Positions 46,781 through 57,762 of a DNA stretch of 64,000 bases are shown in pieces. The stretch comes from Enoplolaimus lenunculus (Eukaryota; Nematoda; Enoplea; Enoplida; Thoracostomopsidae): positions 186,001 through 250,000 of the forward strand of contig JASANG010000611.1 of the NCBI GenBank assembly GCA_030248215.1. Reading direction: 5' to 3'. How positions within the stretch are numbered: the first letter of the stretch is position 1; each line of letters opens with the position of its first letter. The translations under genes and the position numbers were made by a program. The notes below the pieces were generated by a model that saw only the letters and a list, made by a program, of their open reading frames with translations, searched no databases and was not told where the DNA came from.

Positions 46781-47720
46781 GCCACGTTTGTACTGTAATA
46801 CCTGCACGCCCATCTTGAAAATTTTTGACGCCCCTTTCTTAGCCTGTTTGAGCAGGCTACCGGATTGTATACTCTATTTCTTTATCATCTCTCGAACGTG
46901 TTAATCCACAAAATGATTTCAGTTTCAGCCTCAACGGTTTTAACTACGACTACAATCGGTGCTGCTGCTACTTCTGCTGCTGTTGTCGTTGCCAACACTG
47001 CTATTGCCACTTTCAGAACTATCCAGACCTTTGAATTTGCTCCAGCTCAAAGCATTTGATTTATTGTTCCTATAAAATTACCGCATCAAATGGTTTTCAG
47101 TACTGTACTAAACATTGATCATGATGATGCTATAGATGATACGAATTACATATGCGATGCCAAAGCTGCCGTTTATTCGTATTTTTGTTTTGAGACATCT
47201 AGTTTACACAGGACCCTGGGTTTTCAATAGTTGACCGAAAACGGTTAGGATGTCCCTATCTGAGTTTAAAAATGGTTTTACTTCTTACTCACCAGAATAC
47301 TGCAATGTCGTTCACATGATTTTGTTATCTACAGGTTTAACTTGCAAGCAAAAATGTTGTTAGTTTATTCGACAAACGTCTACTTCAAAGGATCGTTAAA
47401 GTACCATTACTTCGGTCATTAAACATCAAAGTTAGCAATTAAGAAATGAATCTTTGCAATAAATTGGTATTGTTTTTGCATACATCACAGCTTAACGTTT
47501 GTTTTCATATCTACACACAGTAAATTATGAAAGCTTCAGACATTTCGTTGCGGAACTATTAAGTTGCAGCTGACTTAATCGCTAGATCTTCGCATTGCAG
47601 ACCATTTCGTTGAATGTCTGTCATTGAGATCAAGACAGTCTATTTTCGTTTTTACAGACCAAAGAAACTTCGTACATGACTGTCTGCTTAAATAATTTAA
47701 CTAATAACCTTATAAACAGC

Positions 47721-50147
47721 TCACTTTTTGGCCGAGTCACTGGAAGTACTGCGGTCGCTGCGACTGGAGCTATACGATGATGAACTGGCTCGCTGAGACC
47801 TATCATTAATTTGATTATTTCTGCTTTTTGTTCGACTGCGTAACTCGTGCGATAAAGGCAACCCTTCTAAAAATGGGTTGATCCGACGTTTTGCCGGGGC
47901 AGGGGTTGATTGCTTGTTGCTTTTGATTCTTGCATCCATAGCTTCTACGTAGGGCGTTGTGATTCGGTACGCTGAATAATCAACACTTCTTGACCGGCTT
48001 CGGCTGTTTGTGCTCGCTTTTCTACAAATAGTGAACGTCAAAATATTCAAACATTCAAAATATTTTGAACCTTTAGGAATAGAAAAAGTCGCAGATTTTA
48101 ACTTTTACGGCATAAAAGTGCTCGAGTCTGGAATCTTATAATCCGACAAGGAATAGCAGTCCAGAACCATTTGTTTATACCAGGTCAATTAATAGCCATA
48201 TTTTAGACATTTATTTAACTTAAGTATGCTTTTTGAAAAAATTCGTTAGGTAATTGCACAGCAATTGCTAAAGTATAGTTATGTTAAAGTATGATCTCAG
48301 CAACAGTGGTGCAATATTTGTCATGCAGCGACGGTTCTAAAAAAATTGGTTGGTATGAGGCCGCCATGCGGCAATTCACGTGGGTTCCTGTTCGGTGCCG
48401 GGCGATGCTGGACGCCGACGGAAGGCACAAAAATAATCAAATAGTATAGCGCCACGTTCACACAGCCAAAAATTTTAAAAATATATTACTGCTGCTTGTA
48501 TAAAACGAATTCATTGTTCACTAAACCTTGTTGTTGATCTTGTAAATGAACGATCCTTGCCGTTGGTACGCGCTCGGCCATAATGGTATCGGTTCTTGTC
48601 TGATGAGCTGGTTGATTCAGAATCACTTGAGGACGAATAACACCTATCTCTGGTTGATGGATTTGCGTTTGACACTCGCCGTGTTGCTTTGCGTCGTTTT
48701 CCACTCGATGCTCGTTGTCGATTGTACAGCTTACGCTTGAGTTCTCTGCTAATTGGTCGTAGATGCATGAAGTTGCAGAATCCGCCACGCGAACACTCTC
48801 TAGAATAAAATGAATATTCGCTGAATAATTCTGACGATAGTATGGTAAGCTTAAGAATCAAATTTTACTTAATTGAAAGTTTGTTACATTTGAATTAAAA
48901 CTTTTTGGGTTTTTATCTATTCAGTGTACTATGCGCCATATTAGTTAAGCCGTCCTTTAAATTTCATTTTTTTTGAGTTCACGAATAATGCATGTATTAA
49001 TTATAGTACCTACTGCATCAAGAGCCATTGTAGCGAAAAGTTTGCATGGTTGCGTAGCTCACTAATTAAAGCAGCAGAACGGCAATTCGCAGATCCCGAG
49101 TTTGTACAATCCGCTGCCAACGCTGAAATTTGATTAAGGATTCTATATTGTATTGCTGTAAATTAGTATTACAACAATGTGTTTGTGAAAAATACGCTTT
49201 TAAAATTTGAAGTCTATTGATACCGTATACTTACCCGGTTTCGTACTGGCGGCAACAGGCTTCTCGAAAATCGGTCACAGGGGATAGGGAACAGTAAATC
49301 GGCCGACCATCAAACCAACGGTTGTTTAAGTCTTCCATCGCGTCTTCTGCGTTTTTGGGATAGCGAAACTCAAATACAAACCAAATATAAAAATTTGGCA
49401 AATAATTTTAATGACCAGATTGACATGCTGGTCAAGAGAGCAAAAAAGGTATTATTCTTTTAATAGGTACGACTTGATGCATAGCCCGTCTACTAGTTAT
49501 TGCCATTTTAGGCTTTTGCACACCACCTACTGGCTTAGACATTGGATCAGAATTTGGCTTAGGTTTTGAAAAAGCCTTTACACTCAAAGCTTAGCGTGAA
49601 CTTAATAAGCCTAAGTCTTAACCTTAAATTCAAACTTATCAATTGACAGCGAATGGTATATTTCAATTTAGAATTTAAGATAAATTATTGTTTCCGCCAA
49701 CAAAATTACTTTAAACTATTGGGAAAACTACAGTATTCTGCATCAACCCTGTCTCACATGATGATATTCCATTACATCTCAGACCTATGCTAGGATTCGA
49801 ACCTCACAGCCTGTAGTGAAAGGCGTTTACAATCACCACTCAGCTATAAAAGCTTGACATTCGAACTCCAGAGGTCTTCGCGTCTTGTGCAGATGCTATA
49901 CTACGGACACACATTGTAATATACTTGTGCACTATATATTATTTAATGTATACACATTGCTTTGAGTCGCTCATAGTCAACTCTATATTAAGGGGTTAAT
50001 ATTTGGCGGAACCAGAAGCTCAAAATAGGCACTAATAAGCGGTGCATTTTTAAACGACAAGATATATCAAAATACCTTGATATAAGTATTTCCAATCAAA
50101 TGCTCACTAATGTTGTCACATACATTGATTTCTTCAACTTCGCCGTA
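47721..50147 (-). CDS. U2AF1: U2AF1 (U2AF35) splicing factor small subunit, last four exons; 5' exons not in window
   Basis: Exons: 50147-50076 (YGEVEEINVCDNISEHLIGN and TYIK), 49368-49235, 48799-48527, 48021-47721. Phases join without a break, giving 259 residues to the TAA. Exon 2 of these carries the U2AF-homology motif end AMEDLNNRWFDGRPIYCSLS and PVTDFREACCRQYETG. Exon 3 completes the second CCCH finger, CCRQYETGECSRGGFCNFMH, then LRPISRELKRKLY. The tail is Arg/Ser-rich (NSRSRSRSVDYS, SSRSDRSTSSDS). In human U2AF1 this protein binds the AG of 3' splice sites and partners U2AF2 in the nucleus. The first finger and N-terminus (about 90 residues) are missing; an LTR element begins 63 bp upstream of the first exon seen. 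The last donor, AG|GTTTAG, is weak but is the only one keeping frame into the RS tail; without it the frame stops at FSEQ. Confidence 0.93.
49744..49999 (-). mobile_element. tRNA-like, TIR-bounded element in a U2AF1 intron
   Basis: It starts CAACCCTGTCTCACATGATG and ends TATATTAAGGGGTTAA. The minus strand has AGCTGAGTGGTGATTG (box A-like) and GGTTCGAATCC (box B, perfect). Confidence 0.7.
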
Positions 50148-50209
50148 CTGCAACATTACATGAAACCATGTCAACAAAAATGTAAACTTTAAAAGACTGA
50201 CAAACCCCT

Positions 50210-51410
50210 TGTGAGAAGTTCGTGATTTTGACTTAAGCCTGTATCCTGTATCGCCTGTATAGTTCTTTCCTCGATGTATGCGTATCGCTCTGATTTAGTA
50301 AAACGCGGCCGGTAAATGTTTATTATAAATCCCAACCCGCAACCCGTATGACACAAAATACCCAAAATTAAGGCCAGCAAATCACAGGTTATGCAATTTA
50401 ACTGGTAACCCGAGCCGGAATCCTTAAAGCCGACGTCTGAATCTGATTTAATCCAGCCACTGGCTTTACCGTACCCAATACTTTTGCCGTTTTCCAGAAT
50501 CCGTGCAATTCTAACCCCGTTAGAATTACACCCCGTTAAACCGTGTACTCTAACCCCGTTAGAGTTACACCAAATTTCCGACCAATCTAACCCCGTTAGA
50601 TTTGGCCCAGCCGTTGTAGAATAATAAATCTAACCCCGTTAGATTTATTAGACTACTTTTTCCCAGGTTTCCTTTAATACACCAAGTTTCCTTTAACACA
50701 TGCCACCAGTATTCTATACTGGGTAATACCGCGCCTTGCGCACCGCCAATTAACACCGTGATGCCGTAATTCCTTCACATCCTATGCCACCGTTACAATT
50801 CCTAATTTAAATCAATTTGACCTTACTTATTAAAACTTCCGCTTTCAACGCCCAAACCGTAATTCAAGAAGAACAATGTACAAAACCGCTCACCGCCAAC
50901 CAAATAAAAATAACAACCGACTTGTAGGAAAGCAAAACCAAGACTGATTCCGGTCCTGGCTACCCAAATCGGCATCTCGACCTCATTTGCATTTTTGCCG
51001 ACACCCACAATTGGGTGTCCGCAATGCGGTTGAGGTCCAGAGCCACACATCCGGTACTAACAACAACAACAACAACACGCCGGAGACACTCATAATAAAG
51101 CACCATATTGGTGCTGACATAGCCTAGCTATGTCGTTATCCGCAGATTAGGCCAACTAAATATGCGATACTAATCAATACCGTCATACGGCCACGCAGGG
51201 CCCCAGGTAAGTTTACATTGCGGACACAGCCGCCATAGCATAGTTTTTACAAATTTTTACGCCTTGTAGCAACGCCTAAGCCTAACTTAAGTTCTAAGAG
51301 AGACTAGGTGGAGCCAGGAACTCCCTTAAGGTGTGGTTTTGATATAGGGTTTTATTTTTAGTTTTAGTTTTTAGTTTGAAATAGGTTTAAGTGTGGCATA
51401 GCCACCTACA
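50210..51410 (-). repeat. 3' LTR (1201 bp)
   Basis: On the minus strand it begins TGTAGGTGGCTATGCC after the polypurine tract and ends CTTCTCACA. It carries four CTAACCCCGTTAG hairpins (50505-50650), an (AAC)n run, and a short open stretch in common with the other LTR. Confidence 0.9.
50505..50650. repeat. Four hairpins with a shared CTAACCCCGTTAG core, left LTR
   Basis: Each unit is a 5-bp stem (CTAAC/GTTAG) with CCC loop, lengthened by a different matching pair: AATT/AATT, ACT/AGT, AAT/ATT, TAAAT/ATTTA. The units lie within 150 bp. Confidence 0.85.
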
Positions 51411-51659
51411 TCCCCCCTTCGGCACAGATGCCGACCCTGGCATCGAACAAAATTTTATGGCCCTATTTACTGCCTTTTTTGCCGTCGCTAAAAAGCGTAA
51501 ATCCACACAACAATTAATAACAATAACAAACAACAATTTTTATTTTCATTTTCTTTCTTTTATTTATTTTTATTTGCTTTTACAATCCTAGCACCCCGTA
51601 GCATCACCCCCGAAACATCACCGAACTAATACCCACCATAAAAGTCTATTACCGATCCG

Positions 51660-54600
51660 TTAAAAGTGTTTTCGACGCAGTTCACGAGGGACGTCCGCAT
51701 AATAGGCGTCCAATTCCTCCTGCGTCACCCACTGATTATCGCGCGCCACTGATCGCGACGCCCGTTGTTGCTGCTGCTGTCGTTCCACTTGACGACTTTC
51801 TCGCATCGCCTGCCGTACGTTCTCCACTTGCTGATTGTAATAACCACGTGCCGGCGCCACTTGCGGTTGTCCCACGTGACCGCCAACTCGTACAGGGTAC
51901 CGCTCGCCCGACACTTGCCGGACTGGTGGCCGTACCCCTGACGACCCAGCTGGTGGACTAATAACCACCCTCTGCGTTACTGCCCCGGATCCTCGATACC
52001 CAGGCGCTGTCTGTGATCGCACAACCGATGCACTGTACACCGGATTCGCCTGCCTCGGTCCGATTCTACTTACCACCGACCCTGCAGCCGGTCGTACATA
52101 ACCGCCCGTTGGTCTCTTCGGACTAACGCGCGCCCTCTGGGCCATTGCCCTTTTCCTCGCGTCCTTATCAAACCTCCATTTCAACTTTCCATCCGGCCCT
52201 CGCACCGCGATATATCCCGGTGCCGGTGGCTGACCCAGACTCGTGCTCGGTTTTTCCTCTGACTCCGACTGCGACCTCACCTGTCCTGGCGTTAGAGACC
52301 TCTGTCTCTTCAACGCTCCCTTTTGACTCGCAGACGTCCTGTCGTCGGACGGCTCCGGTGACTCTTCCCATCTATCTCCAGCAACTCTCTTTTTCAGCCT
52401 GTCGTTTTCCTCAGCCAACTCTTGCACCTGGTTCTCCAGCTGCCTCTTTTCCCCAACGAGCGTCATAACCTCTTCCAATGCCTTATTCAACTTTTCCATC
52501 ATCACCTGACGCTCGGCTTCCTTCTCCTTTACCTTTTCCTCAGTCCGCCTCACCAGCTGTTCCGCACCGGACACATGCTCGTGAGCCCTCTGCCGCTGGT
52601 CTCCAGCCGCTCCTTCCGGCAACGGCGGGGGAGGAGGAGTTACGCACGGCTGCGCTAGGAAGGGTGAACCTTCCACGACCGATGAAGTATCCGTCGGCAT
52701 CCGTGGGTACTTCCCCTCCTGATACGCCTCCGGGTCTAACACCCTCCATTCCTTTTTAGTCGTCGTAACCGAAACGCTGTCCACTGCGCTTCCGCTACCT
52801 ACCAACTGCTTTCCTTTTCCTACTCCTTTTCCTTTTCCGGTTGCCTCTGGTGTGCACAACTGGTCCACACCCGGCTTAGCCGATGGGGTCTCCATCCGCT
52901 CTGCTCCTTCCTCTGTTGTTCCTGTATCCATCCGCTCATCCTCACTTGAGCCATCCAGATTCACCTCTATCACATCCTCCTTCTTTTTCCATTTCTTTTT
53001 CTTGCCGTCTATTTTGTCCACAGGTGACGTCGCCGTCGACGCCCCCCGGCTTGACATGCTAGACCGCTTCTGAGCCTCGCCTGACGATGTAGGTTCTCCT
53101 TCCGAAACCTCCATCTCCGTTACATTACTTCCTCTGGTAGACACTGACGCGATCCGCTGTGTGCGATTTTCCTCCAGACGCAGCTCCTCTGCCTCTGTCC
53201 ATACATTAGCTATAACAGGTAGCTTCGCCACCTTCATAACCGAAGGCAACGGATCCTCATGAATTTTCCGTATCCGTATACTAGGTGCCCCACTATCCTG
53301 CGCTGCGGCCGTAGGTGACGATATACACGGCCCCAGGACTTCCTTTTGCCTCTGTAATATCACCGGTCCTTGTACCTGATTACTACTCGCTGACGTCATC
53401 GGGGGTAACGGTGCGTTCAACCCCGGTATCGGTAGGCGATTCGCCCGAAAACATTCATTCGACGGGTGATTCGTCCTGTTACAATGAACGCAAGGCGGGA
53501 ATCTCCCTCCTTGCCCTCCTTGTGCCTGTCCTTGCCTGTTTCCAGCGTTGCCAGCATTATTCTGCTGCACCGCGGCTCCGCTCGCACCCTGTCTACTCGC
53601 CTTTACTGGGCATTCGCGTGCGATATGTCCCTGTCCTTCACAAAAGAAGCACGACCCGACTTCTCGTAATTTCCTGACTCGCTCTGAATCCCGTGGCACC
53701 TGGTCAGATACAACCTGCTGACCTTGTCCTGAACCCTGTGCCTCCGTTTGCTCCTGATTATTCACACGAGCACGTCCTGCCTGCTGTCGCCGCGTATTCC
53801 CGGCGCCAGTATTTTGCCTTGCCTGTTGTGCATTCGACGCACCCGTTTGCTGCTCCTGCTTCAACTCCATTTTACTCCCTTTTTCCTTCACGTTCAACGT
53901 GCCGTCAGCTTCAAGTTGCCTCTGCAACTTCAAGGCACGGCGCCGCAACTCCTCAAACGACTCTACTATACCCAGTTGCAGCCGTTGTTTCATTTCCGGG
54001 AACGAGTTGTTCACAAATGTCTGACACAACAAGTCCCTGCTTTCCTCCGTATTCGCAAACTGTTTCTCCAAATATCTTACCCAGTAAGACTGCAGCTCGT
54101 CAGCGTATTCGCTCACGTCCCCTTTTTGCCTGATCCTCTGGAACGCTGCCATTCTATTCGACAGGTCCGTCGATTCTCCAAACCTTTCCTGGAATTCGCG
54201 CACTAATTGCCCGAACTCCTCTGAGCCGTATGGTCCATACCGCTCTTCCAAAATATCCAAATACTGATCAGCCAGTCCTTTCACATGATTCCTGAAGTGA
54301 TTTATTTTGGACTCGCTGTCGACAATTTTAGCCGTTTGCATCACCCGTTCAAATTTCCTGTACCAAATTCCAAAGTCTGACTTGCCTTCGAAATTTTGCA
54401 ACGGCAATTTCTGCGGCATTTTCACCACGATCTGTGGTGCACCCTGATTCGCGTACCCCATATACTGTGGTACCCGATTTGCCATATTCCCCATTGCCTG
54501 TAACTGTGGCATCTCCGCAAAACCCGTCATCCTCGGTGTTTGCATGACCGGTTCTTGCCAACTTGCGTTCGCTTGCGGAGCCACTCCTGGTTGCGCCGGG

Positions 54601-55841
54601 AATGCCTGATATGCATTCCCCGCCAATGGTTGGGTCAACACCGGATAACTCGCCTGTCGGTAGCCCATAGGGACAGGGTGGGGTGCCACCCCTCCTTTCG
54701 GCATCTCCTGATTTCCCATCGACATCGAGCAGGCTTGTTCCCCTGCTCCATGCATTCGCGTAGCTTCCCGGTACTCCTTTGTCACAGATTGCCGGTTAAC
54801 GTCGTCCTTATTCGACATCCGACTCACTCTGCCTGATCTGTGACTCTGCCTTGACTCCGGTCTCTGACCCATTTCACTTTCCAATTTGCTCCACAACTTT
54901 CTAAACTTCTCACTACGTTTCGACTTCAGACCCCGTTCGAATGCCCGAGTCAATTCCTTGATTTCGTCATCCTCCTCTTCTGATTCCTGAATAGACGTCG
55001 CCCTCGAGCGTGCCTGAGGCACCCCCGGACTGCGACCTCTATCTTCTTCCACTGCCTTCACACTATCCTGGCTCCGTGCTCCTATTCCTTGCACCTGGGT
55101 GGAAGCCTGTTGTCGCTGTAACCCATGTCCCATGGACATGCGTTGTTCCACCGACCAGTTTGCCAACGGCCCATCCATTTCTAATTGTGGATGCGGCCTA
55201 ATCATATTTATCCTGCGTGACGGTTCCGTCCCGCTATAAGCCTGAGTCCATCTCATACCTGTTTCTGAACTATTTCCTTCCATCATAGCCGGGTTCGGTA
55301 TTGCGTATCTCGGTTCTGGTCGACATACGCCCGAATCCTCCAGATCCTGTCTCTCGTTCTGATATTCCGCTGTCATCCGAGGATAGGACATGCCTGAATC
55401 TACAACACCGCCATGTCCTGTGCTTCCCTCCGATGCATAAGCGAGTCTATGACTCCCTTGCCGTATGCCTGCATCCTCTTGCGCTCTCATTCCGGTATAC
55501 TGCCCGTCTAACATCGTTAGATCCGGCGCCCTTGTCTCCGTCACCTGTGCTCCTCGCGCAATCATAGTCGATTGCCCGGATATGCCATTCCCATTCGTCT
55601 GGAATACTGATTCGAGTGATTCCTGACGACACATTGTACTCGGTAACGAAATCTCCTCGATTTCTTTACCCGGTTCTGCCTGAAGCTCGCGTGACATACT
55701 TCGTGTTGTCACCCTGCTTTCACGCGCCGTAGCCCTTGCTACCGCTTCCTGTTCTACCGCCGTAGTTGGGGTCCTGTACAACGGCATTCTCCTTTTCCGA
55801 AATCGCACTTTCAGCCAATCTCTGTAAACTATTTCCCACAC
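51660..55841 (-). CDS. Gag-like polyprotein of the LTR element (1393 codons)
   Basis: Residues 1-470 are polar and low in structure. A Ty3/gypsy-type gag core lies at about 470-645 (LQNFEGKSDFGIWYRKFERV, then FVNNSFPEMKQRLQLG). Two CCHC knuckles follow at 731-744 (CFFCEGQGHIAREC) and 784-797 (CVHCNRTNHPSNEC). There are Ser/acidic and Lys-rich stretches (KKKKWKKK near 947-954), a coiled coil at about 1085-1155, and a basic Gln/Arg/Pro-rich tail ending RRKHF. It would form virus-like particles and bind RNA by family. The frame is open throughout. It is far longer than usual gag proteins (about 300-500) because of N- and C-terminal extensions. GC content is visibly above the host genes around it. 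Confidence 0.88.
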   Translation of the reverse strand: MWEIVYRDWLKVRFRKRRMPLYRTPTTAVEQEAVARATARESRVTTRSMSRELQAEPGKEIEEISLPSTMCRQESLESVFQTNGNGISGQSTMIARGAQVTETRAPDLTMLDGQYTGMRAQEDAGIRQGSHRLAYASEGSTGHGGVVDSGMSYPRMTAEYQNERQDLEDSGVCRPEPRYAIPNPAMMEGNSSETGMRWTQAYSGTEPSRRINMIRPHPQLEMDGPLANWSVEQRMSMGHGLQRQQASTQVQGIGARSQDSVKAVEEDRGRSPGVPQARSRATSIQESEEEDDEIKELTRAFERGLKSKRSEKFRKLWSKLESEMGQRPESRQSHRSGRVSRMSNKDDVNRQSVTKEYREATRMHGAGEQACSMSMGNQEMPKGGVAPHPVPMGYRQASYPVLTQPLAGNAYQAFPAQPGVAPQANASWQEPVMQTPRMTGFAEMPQLQAMGNMANRVPQYMGYANQGAPQIVVKMPQKLPLQNFEGKSDFGIWYRKFERVMQTAKIVDSESKINHFRNHVKGLADQYLDILEERYGPYGSEEFGQLVREFQERFGESTDLSNRMAAFQRIRQKGDVSEYADELQSYWVRYLEKQFANTEESRDLLCQTFVNNSFPEMKQRLQLGIVESFEELRRRALKLQRQLEADGTLNVKEKGSKMELKQEQQTGASNAQQARQNTGAGNTRRQQAGRARVNNQEQTEAQGSGQGQQVVSDQVPRDSERVRKLREVGSCFFCEGQGHIARECPVKASRQGASGAAVQQNNAGNAGNRQGQAQGGQGGRFPPCVHCNRTNHPSNECFRANRLPIPGLNAPLPPMTSASSNQVQGPVILQRQKEVLGPCISSPTAAAQDSGAPSIRIRKIHEDPLPSVMKVAKLPVIANVWTEAEELRLEENRTQRIASVSTRGSNVTEMEVSEGEPTSSGEAQKRSSMSSRGASTATSPVDKIDGKKKKWKKKEDVIEVNLDGSSEDERMDTGTTEEGAERMETPSAKPGVDQLCTPEATGKGKGVGKGKQLVGSGSAVDSVSVTTTKKEWRVLDPEAYQEGKYPRMPTDTSSVVEGSPFLAQPCVTPPPPPLPEGAAGDQRQRAHEHVSGAEQLVRRTEEKVKEKEAERQVMMEKLNKALEEVMTLVGEKRQLENQVQELAEENDRLKKRVAGDRWEESPEPSDDRTSASQKGALKRQRSLTPGQVRSQSESEEKPSTSLGQPPAPGYIAVRGPDGKLKWRFDKDARKRAMAQRARVSPKRPTGGYVRPAAGSVVSRIGPRQANPVYSASVVRSQTAPGYRGSGAVTQRVVISPPAGSSGVRPPVRQVSGERYPVRVGGHVGQPQVAPARGYYNQQVENVRQAMRESRQVERQQQQQRASRSVARDNQWVTQEELDAYYADVPRELRRKHF

Positions 55842-56589
55842 CAGTGTTATTGTGTTTTATATATATAAAACACCACTTTTCTGACCGGCCAATTTTTCGT
55901 AATTTTTGGCCCGAAACTTTTCGCCCGGTTCAAAATTTCTTCCAAGAACGTGCTCTGGGTATTTACGAACTATACAGTTCCTAAATGTTTCAGCCCCAAG
56001 CACCTTCGACGATTTTTCGACCTTTTCACTTAGCTACTCCCGAGATTTCGTTTCACAGCCTTATTCACTCGCTGAATACGGCACCCGATTTGAAAACTTG
56101 TGGCGTAGCCCCAAGCAAAATACTCCTGAATCGTTCCTTGAACTCCTTTCCAACTTTTATTCACGTTTGCCAGCCGCTATCTCGCGTCAGGCCAACTTTC
56201 AGCTCCGGTTTTCACCCGAGATTGCTCCTTGTTAGCTAGCTACTTGTTACAAGTACCTAGATCTCGTGCCGACGCCAACCGAAATTTCCGTAAACCCTTA
56301 TAGCGCAAGTGTTAAGGGTTTACTTCCGTCCTTGATATGCCCTGAGTTCAATGCCGTATCCTTTTTGCCTTTCTCGCACCTTTTCACTTCACCAGGTCCA
56401 AAAACAACTGAATTTTTGACAATTTTTCAGATGTTTTTGACCAATACTGCCGATGCCTGTAGCCGTTCCGTTTCAAATTTTAACCCGGTACTTACGAACA
56501 CAATAGTTCCTAAGTATGCCAATTTCACCAGTTTCTGACCGTTTTTTCCAATTTTCGTCTCTTCACCCCGAGAATTTTCACTTCCAATT

Positions 56590-57660
56590 CGCCTGTTCCT
56601 GAACTAGTTCCACGTACTTGCGGCACAGCCTCAAGTATAACTGTCGAACTAATTCACAGCCTGTACTATCCAGTAATGTCAGTATCCGTTGCCCTTTCGC
56701 GCAGTAGATACTCACAGCCCGATTTCCTTTTCAGCCTGATTTCAATCCGCTAACTCCTGAATCAGTTCCACGTACTTGCGGCACAGCCTCAAGTATAACT
56801 GTCGAACTAATTCACAGCCTGTATTATCCAGTAATGTCAGTATCTGTTGCCCTTTCGCGCATAGATACTCCCCAGCCTGTACTATCCAGTAATGTCAGTA
56901 TCCGTTGCCCTTTCGCGCAGTAGATACTCACAGCCCGATTTCCTTTTCAGCCTGATTTCAATCCGTCAACTCCTGAATCAGTTCCACGTACTTGCGGCAC
57001 AGCCTCAAGTATAACTGTCGAACTAATTCACAGCCTGTATTATCCAGTAATGTCAGTATCTGTTGCCCTTTCGCGCAGTAGATACTCACAGCCCAGTTTC
57101 CTTTTCAGCCTGTACTCCCTGTTATTTTCCACAACACGATCGTTCAGATCCTGTGTTTCCAATAACAGCCTTTTGCCTGTACTATCCAGTAATGTCAGTA
57201 TCTGTTGCCCTTTCGCGCAGTAGATACTCACAGCCCAGTTTCCTTTTCAGCCTGTACTCCCTGTTATTTTCCACAACACGATCGTTCAGATCCTGTGTTT
57301 CCAATAACAGCCTTTTAGATCCTGTGTTTCCAATAACAGCCTTTAGCCTGTACTATCCAGTAATGTCAGTATCTGTTGCCCTTTCGCGCAGTAGATACTC
57401 ACAGCCCAGTTTCCTTTTCAGCCTGTACTCCCTGTTATTTTCCACAACACGATCGTTCAGATCCTGTGTTTCCAATAACAGCCTTTTGCCTGTACTATCC
57501 AGTAATGTCAGTATCTGTTGCCCTTTCGCGCAGTAGATACTCACAGCCCAGTTTCCTTTTCAGCCTGTACTCCCTGTTATTTTCCACAACACGATCGTTC
57601 AGATCCTGTGTTTCCAATAACAGCCTTTTACACGTTTTACACCCAGTGTTTCCAATAACA
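56590..57660. repeat. Tandem-repeat array in the leader of the LTR element
   Basis: The core CAGTAATGTCAGTATC[TC]GTTG with CCTTTCGCGCAGTAGATACTC recurs about seven times (56676, 56833, 56889, 57047, 57191, 57360, 57503). Two unit types of about 140-160 bp occur: one with ACTTGCGGCACAGCCTCAAG, one with CACGATCGTTCAGATCCTGT. Long frames here come from the repeats. Remaining leader 55842-56589 shows nothing recognised. Confidence 0.85.
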
Positions 57661-57762
57661 GCCTTTTCCTTTTACACCCAGAAATTCCTTTCTCCTTTTT
57701 CCAACTATTTCCTTTCACACCGACCACCAACTAAATCAGCATCGAGACCGTCGTGGTCACCA

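Larger units (their letters stand above)
36896..47720. other. Intergenic region between the SLC22 and U2AF1 genes
   Basis: This is 10.8 kb without a supported gene. Elements are listed separately. A GTTACCGAATAATATG-like fragment of the GTGACCCGAATAAGAG family lies at about 36345-36400, before the region. At 40491-40533 GGGTACATTCT and AGAATGTACCC form a hairpin. Frames at 38046-38240, 41227-41481 and 44051-44326 look like chance. Stretches 39100-42560 and 42960-45680 are plain AT-rich sequence. Confidence 0.5.

Noticed and set aside
46865-47059. Ala/Thr/Val-rich 64-codon plus-strand frame
   Set aside because: Low-complexity repeats of GCT/ACT codons, no domain, no splice context.
52145-54206. 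Long plus-strand frames (over 100 codons) opposite gag
   Set aside because: They are antisense shadows of a GC-richer coding frame; none resembles a protein.
56590-57660. Regularly repeated units that could suggest a CRISPR array
   Set aside because: Units are 140-160 bp with no unique spacers, in an animal genome, inside the leader of an LTR element.
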